Source: Thermoproteota archaeon (lineage in GTDB: Archaea > Korarchaeota > JAOZGF01 > JAOZFZ01). Taken from it: DNA of 64,000 nt. The stretch lies in NCBI GenBank assembly GCA_027492035.1, contig JAOZFT010000004.1, forward strand, positions 186,001 through 250,000, in the 5' to 3' direction. Of the stretch, positions 61,709 through 64,000 are shown piece after piece. Under the pieces are notes generated by a model. It made no database searches. It was not told the DNA's origin and saw only the letters and a program-made list of their open reading frames with translations. Position 1 is the stretch's first letter. The number at the start of each line of letters is the position of its first letter. Both the position numbers and the translations under genes were made by a program.

Positions 61709-62942
61709 AAATCCTTACCGGGAAGACCCGTACTTCTCGATCTAATATCCCTGTAATTAATTTTGTTGCTTCCTTTACTGCATCATACCTCTTGACTTCA
61801 CTTGCTACATATTTAGCCCTCTTTTTGTATTCATCGCTTGATACTAAAGTAATCAATGCATTTATGAGGGTTCTATCATCTTCATTTTGCTGCACAACTC
61901 TTGCAATGCCTAATTTTTCCGCGTTTGAAGCTATCTCTTGGTGTTCAGGATGGTTTGGGGTTGGAATTATCAACATAGGCTTACCGTAGTATATAGCTTC
62001 AGAAACTGTGTTGTGGCCTCCTCTAGTTACTAATACGTCGCATGCCTTTAAATAAGGGAATCGATCAGCAACCCAACTATGAATGGATAACCTTTCTGAT
62101 CTCCAAGAATAGTTAGAGGAAGGATCTCCCTTGGTTACAATAAAATGAAACCTTTTGTTGAAAGATTTAAAATATTTAATTAGAGGTTTTACTCTTTCAA
62201 ACAAGGACTTTCTTTCTCTAGGGGTGCCGGAAATGCTAATATAAATCAAGTTTTTACCTGGCAGTTTTAGTTTCTTTTTTATTTCCTCTTGAGGAGGGTA
62301 CTCCTCTGGTTTTCGTAGAAGTATGGGGCCTATGAAGCTAAGTCTTTTCTTGTATTTCTCTAAAACGTTTAAGTGAGACTTGGCAAGAGTGTATGGTGGT
62401 TTAAAATCTGGGACGAGAATTTTTTCTCCTTTAGACCAAAAAATATTCAATATATGACTTACAGCTTTCTCTATTCTGGTATGTAAGAATTTGTCGTTTT
62501 TATTTTTTACCGTAAATAAGGGTGGGAGTAAAAGCTTTATTTGGTGCACTATGGTTACAATTGGTTTCTGTAATAAAGTGGCAGCTAAAATTGTTGAAAT
62601 CCTTGAGTCAGATACTATAACATCTGGGGTCTCTTTCCTTATTAACAAGGCCTCGTTTTGAAGATGGTTAAATAGCGTTTTGAAATATAATGGTCCCTGT
62701 TTAAGTGTAGTTTTTGCGTCAACCTCACCTTTTTCGTTTTCGGACCAAACCATAGGGAGTGTTTCATAAACTTTGAAACCTTTGTTCTTTATAATCTTTA
62801 CAGCATCTCCGTAACTTGAAAAAACAAGCTTAACATTCCTCTGTTGTATTAAACATTGTGCAACGGCTAAGCATCTACTTGCGTGTCCTAGTCCCATTCC
62901 ATTTACGCCAAAATATATCTTTGCTTCTCTTTTCATTTTCAA
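61701..62942 (-). CDS. MurG/GT28-like glycosyltransferase
   Basis: A 413-residue GT-B enzyme. N-terminal FGVNGMGLGHASRCLAVAQCL (about 12-32) and C-terminal donor site CDVLVTRGGHNTVSEAIYYG (about 307-326) followed by IPTPNHPEHQEIASNAEKLG. These match archaeal UDP-GlcNAc:polyprenyl-type glycosyltransferases. Acceptor and donor not assignable. It overlaps the AMMECR1 gene by 4 nt. Confidence 0.87.
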   Translation of the reverse strand: MKMKREAKIYFGVNGMGLGHASRCLAVAQCLIQQRNVKLVFSSYGDAVKIIKNKGFKVYETLPMVWSENEKGEVDAKTTLKQGPLYFKTLFNHLQNEALLIRKETPDVIVSDSRISTILAATLLQKPIVTIVHQIKLLLPPLFTVKNKNDKFLHTRIEKAVSHILNIFWSKGEKILVPDFKPPYTLAKSHLNVLEKYKKRLSFIGPILLRKPEEYPPQEEIKKKLKLPGKNLIYISISGTPRERKSLFERVKPLIKYFKSFNKRFHFIVTKGDPSSNYSWRSERLSIHSWVADRFPYLKACDVLVTRGGHNTVSEAIYYGKPMLIIPTPNHPEHQEIASNAEKLGIARVVQQNEDDRTLINALITLVSSDEYKKRAKYVASEVKRYDAVKEATKLITGILDREVRVFPVRIFN

Positions 62943-63541
62943 TGTTCCCCTAAAACCTTTTCTACTACCTCCCCTCCAGGTTGAGTTTCACTGAATATTT
63001 GTGCTTGGAATTTATAGATCTCAGTTTCAGGATCCAACCAGGCTTCACTGTTTAAGCCTGCCTTTAAACAAGTGTAAGAAAGGAATTCCTTGGTACTCCA
63101 ATTCTCTTCAACAGGAACTTGGGGCAAGAGTAAACCGGAAAAAGGGCCCTTTTTGATGATAAGGCCGTCTCTCCCTATTTTTATTTGTCTAAAAACTTGT
63201 TTTTTATCTATTGGCTGAGGTGGAGTCAATACACTTACTTCAATGATTATTTCTTTCATTTCTTTCCATGTAACAGCGTGAAATCTAGGGTCTTCCGTTG
63301 CTGCAGCTATGGCTGCGTTTGTCAAGGCTTGGATTAAAGGATAAATTGGCAAAGGAAAACCTATACATCCACGCAGTTCATTGTTTCTGGATCTTTTAAG
63401 AGTTACGAATACCCCTCTCTTCTGTAAAAGTTCCTTGGTGGGCACCCTTTCCGGAACCTTTTTTATTCCCCTTTGTAAATACACCTCAATAACTTCTCTA
63501 GCTGTTTTGACTAAGTACTTCCCTATTTCTAGGTTGAACAT
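62939..63541 (-). CDS. AMMECR1-domain protein
   Basis: A 200-residue AMMECR1 family member with the signature ELRGCIGFPLPIYPLI (about 55-70) and LLLPQVPVEENWSTKEFLSY. The family is universal in archaea and eukaryotes; its reaction is not established with certainty. It is between the CBS protein (29 nt) and the glycosyltransferase in one apparent transcript. Confidence 0.92.
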   Translation of the reverse strand: MFNLEIGKYLVKTAREVIEVYLQRGIKKVPERVPTKELLQKRGVFVTLKRSRNNELRGCIGFPLPIYPLIQALTNAAIAAATEDPRFHAVTWKEMKEIIIEVSVLTPPQPIDKKQVFRQIKIGRDGLIIKKGPFSGLLLPQVPVEENWSTKEFLSYTCLKAGLNSEAWLDPETEIYKFQAQIFSETQPGGEVVEKVLGEH

Positions 63542-63570
63542 TTTCTTATAGCCTCTAGTATGTCATTAAT

Positions 63571-64000
63571 TTATGAGGTTTGGGAAGGGCTTAGGTAACA
63601 TTCTTCGCAAACAAATAAGCCATTTTTCAATTTGAGAGAATCACTCCATTTTCCGCATACTTCACATATCCCCACCAGTTGGCTTTCATAACTTGCTATT
63701 AATTCCTCCCCTCTTTCGGCATGCAGCCTCTCTGTTAATATTTCTATAAGATAAGGTGCATACTGCAGAATATCTCTTGAGGAAATTACGCCGACCATTT
63801 TTCCCTTATCCATGACAATTAATCTTCTAATGTTGTTTTTAGCCATTAATTTTGAAGCATCTAACAAACTTTTGTTTGGAGAAATAGTTATTACTGGAGA
63901 TTTATAGATTTGTTTTGCTTTGACTTTTTTTGGATCTAGCTCCTTAGACAAAACTTCTCTTATTAAATCTCCCTCACTCATTACCCCAACTGGTTTACCG
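63571..64000 (-). CDS. CBS-domain protein with C-terminal zinc ribbon (cut by right edge)
   Basis: The frame is open to the right edge; upstream of the internal ATG 63981 it reads GKPVGV, the end of a first CBS unit (GKPVGVMSEGDLIREV), so the true start lies outside the window. A second CBS unit follows (SPVITISPNKSLLDASKLMAKNNIRRLIVMDKGKMVGVISSRDIL). The end is a zinc ribbon (CEVCGKW and CEEC). CBS pairs sense adenine nucleotides; zinc-ribbon versions are common in archaea. Confidence 0.88.
   Translation of the reverse strand, partial: GKPVGVMSEGDLIREVLSKELDPKKVKAKQIYKSPVITISPNKSLLDASKLMAKNNIRRLIVMDKGKMVGVISSRDILQYAPYLIEILTERLHAERGEELIASYESQLVGICEVCGKWSDSLKLKNGLFVCEECYLSPSQTS

Noticed and set aside
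1-64000. CRISPR arrays, rRNA genes or prophage
   Set aside because: No regularly spaced repeats, no rRNA sequence and no capsid, terminase or integrase genes were seen.

Overview
This window is an AT-rich stretch of an archaeal chromosome. The archaeal assignment rests on sn-glycerol-1-phosphate dehydrogenase and GGGP synthase (ether lipids), the DP2 subunit of DNA polymerase D, Alba, aIF5A, RNA polymerase subunits F and L, TFS, Pus10, Nob1, Dph2, an exosome Csl4, Sec61-beta and ribosomal proteins eL21, uL16, eS17 and eS26. PolD together with eS26 and an Elf1-like protein suggests a TACK-type lineage outside the classical Crenarchaeota; that is an inference, not proven here. Nearly every gene is ordinary core metabolism or information processing. 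Accessory DNA is confined mainly to about 31.99-34.94 kb.

Layout. 1-6.2 kb: a Rad50-like gene cut by the left edge, NMN adenylyltransferase, tRNA-Glu and a membrane-anchored HerA/VirB4 ATPase. 6.3-11.4 kb (minus): aIF5A, SRP54, Pus10, eL21, RpoF, DUF655 and RsmA/KsgA. 11.5-17.6 kb (plus): NAD kinase, Nob1, GPN GTPase, uL16, Dph2, an RNA methyltransferase with an apparent AUU start, Csl4, RpoL, Nudix and TFS. 18.05-18.6 kb: a gene-free segment with four copies of AGTGGAAAT, two on each strand and pointing outward from an AT-rich centre; this looks like a replication origin. 18.6-31.97 kb: prenyl synthase, FAD dehydrogenase, SWIM protein plus Lhr-type helicase, RPA-like protein, thioredoxin reductase, Elf1, glycosyltransferase, DP2, and a 55-residue Sec61-beta. 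31.99-34.94 kb: a decayed island with a broken glycosidase-like gene, a small membrane protein, and a 568-bp element with perfect 40-bp inverted repeats around a dead passenger gene. 35-42.4 kb: nine-gene tRNA set (together with tRNA-Glu), thymidylate kinase, HisRS, lipid genes and a candidate C/D box sRNA. 42.8-64 kb: PfkB kinase, ABC transporter, alba, eS26, ProRS, membrane Lon-type protease, Taw3, two deaminases, UppP, Bax1-like nuclease, a beta-CASP RNase, a glycosyltransferase, AMMECR1 and a CBS protein cut by the right edge.

The most striking result is that the alba gene is interrupted by a 36-nt intron whose ends form a textbook bulge-helix-bulge (4-bp central helix, two 3-nt bulges). 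Removing it at the standard cut sites restores the conserved Alba N-terminus IGRKPTMNYVLA. The same genome stretch carries nine tRNA genes with nine introns, several at non-canonical positions (T-loop, D-loop, anticodon stem) and several only 11-14 nt long. Together these point to a broad-specificity tRNA splicing endonuclease that also processes at least one mRNA. Taw3 (wyosine on tRNA-Phe), Pus10 (T-arm pseudouridine) and a candidate guide RNA aimed at C56 fit the same theme of tRNA maturation.
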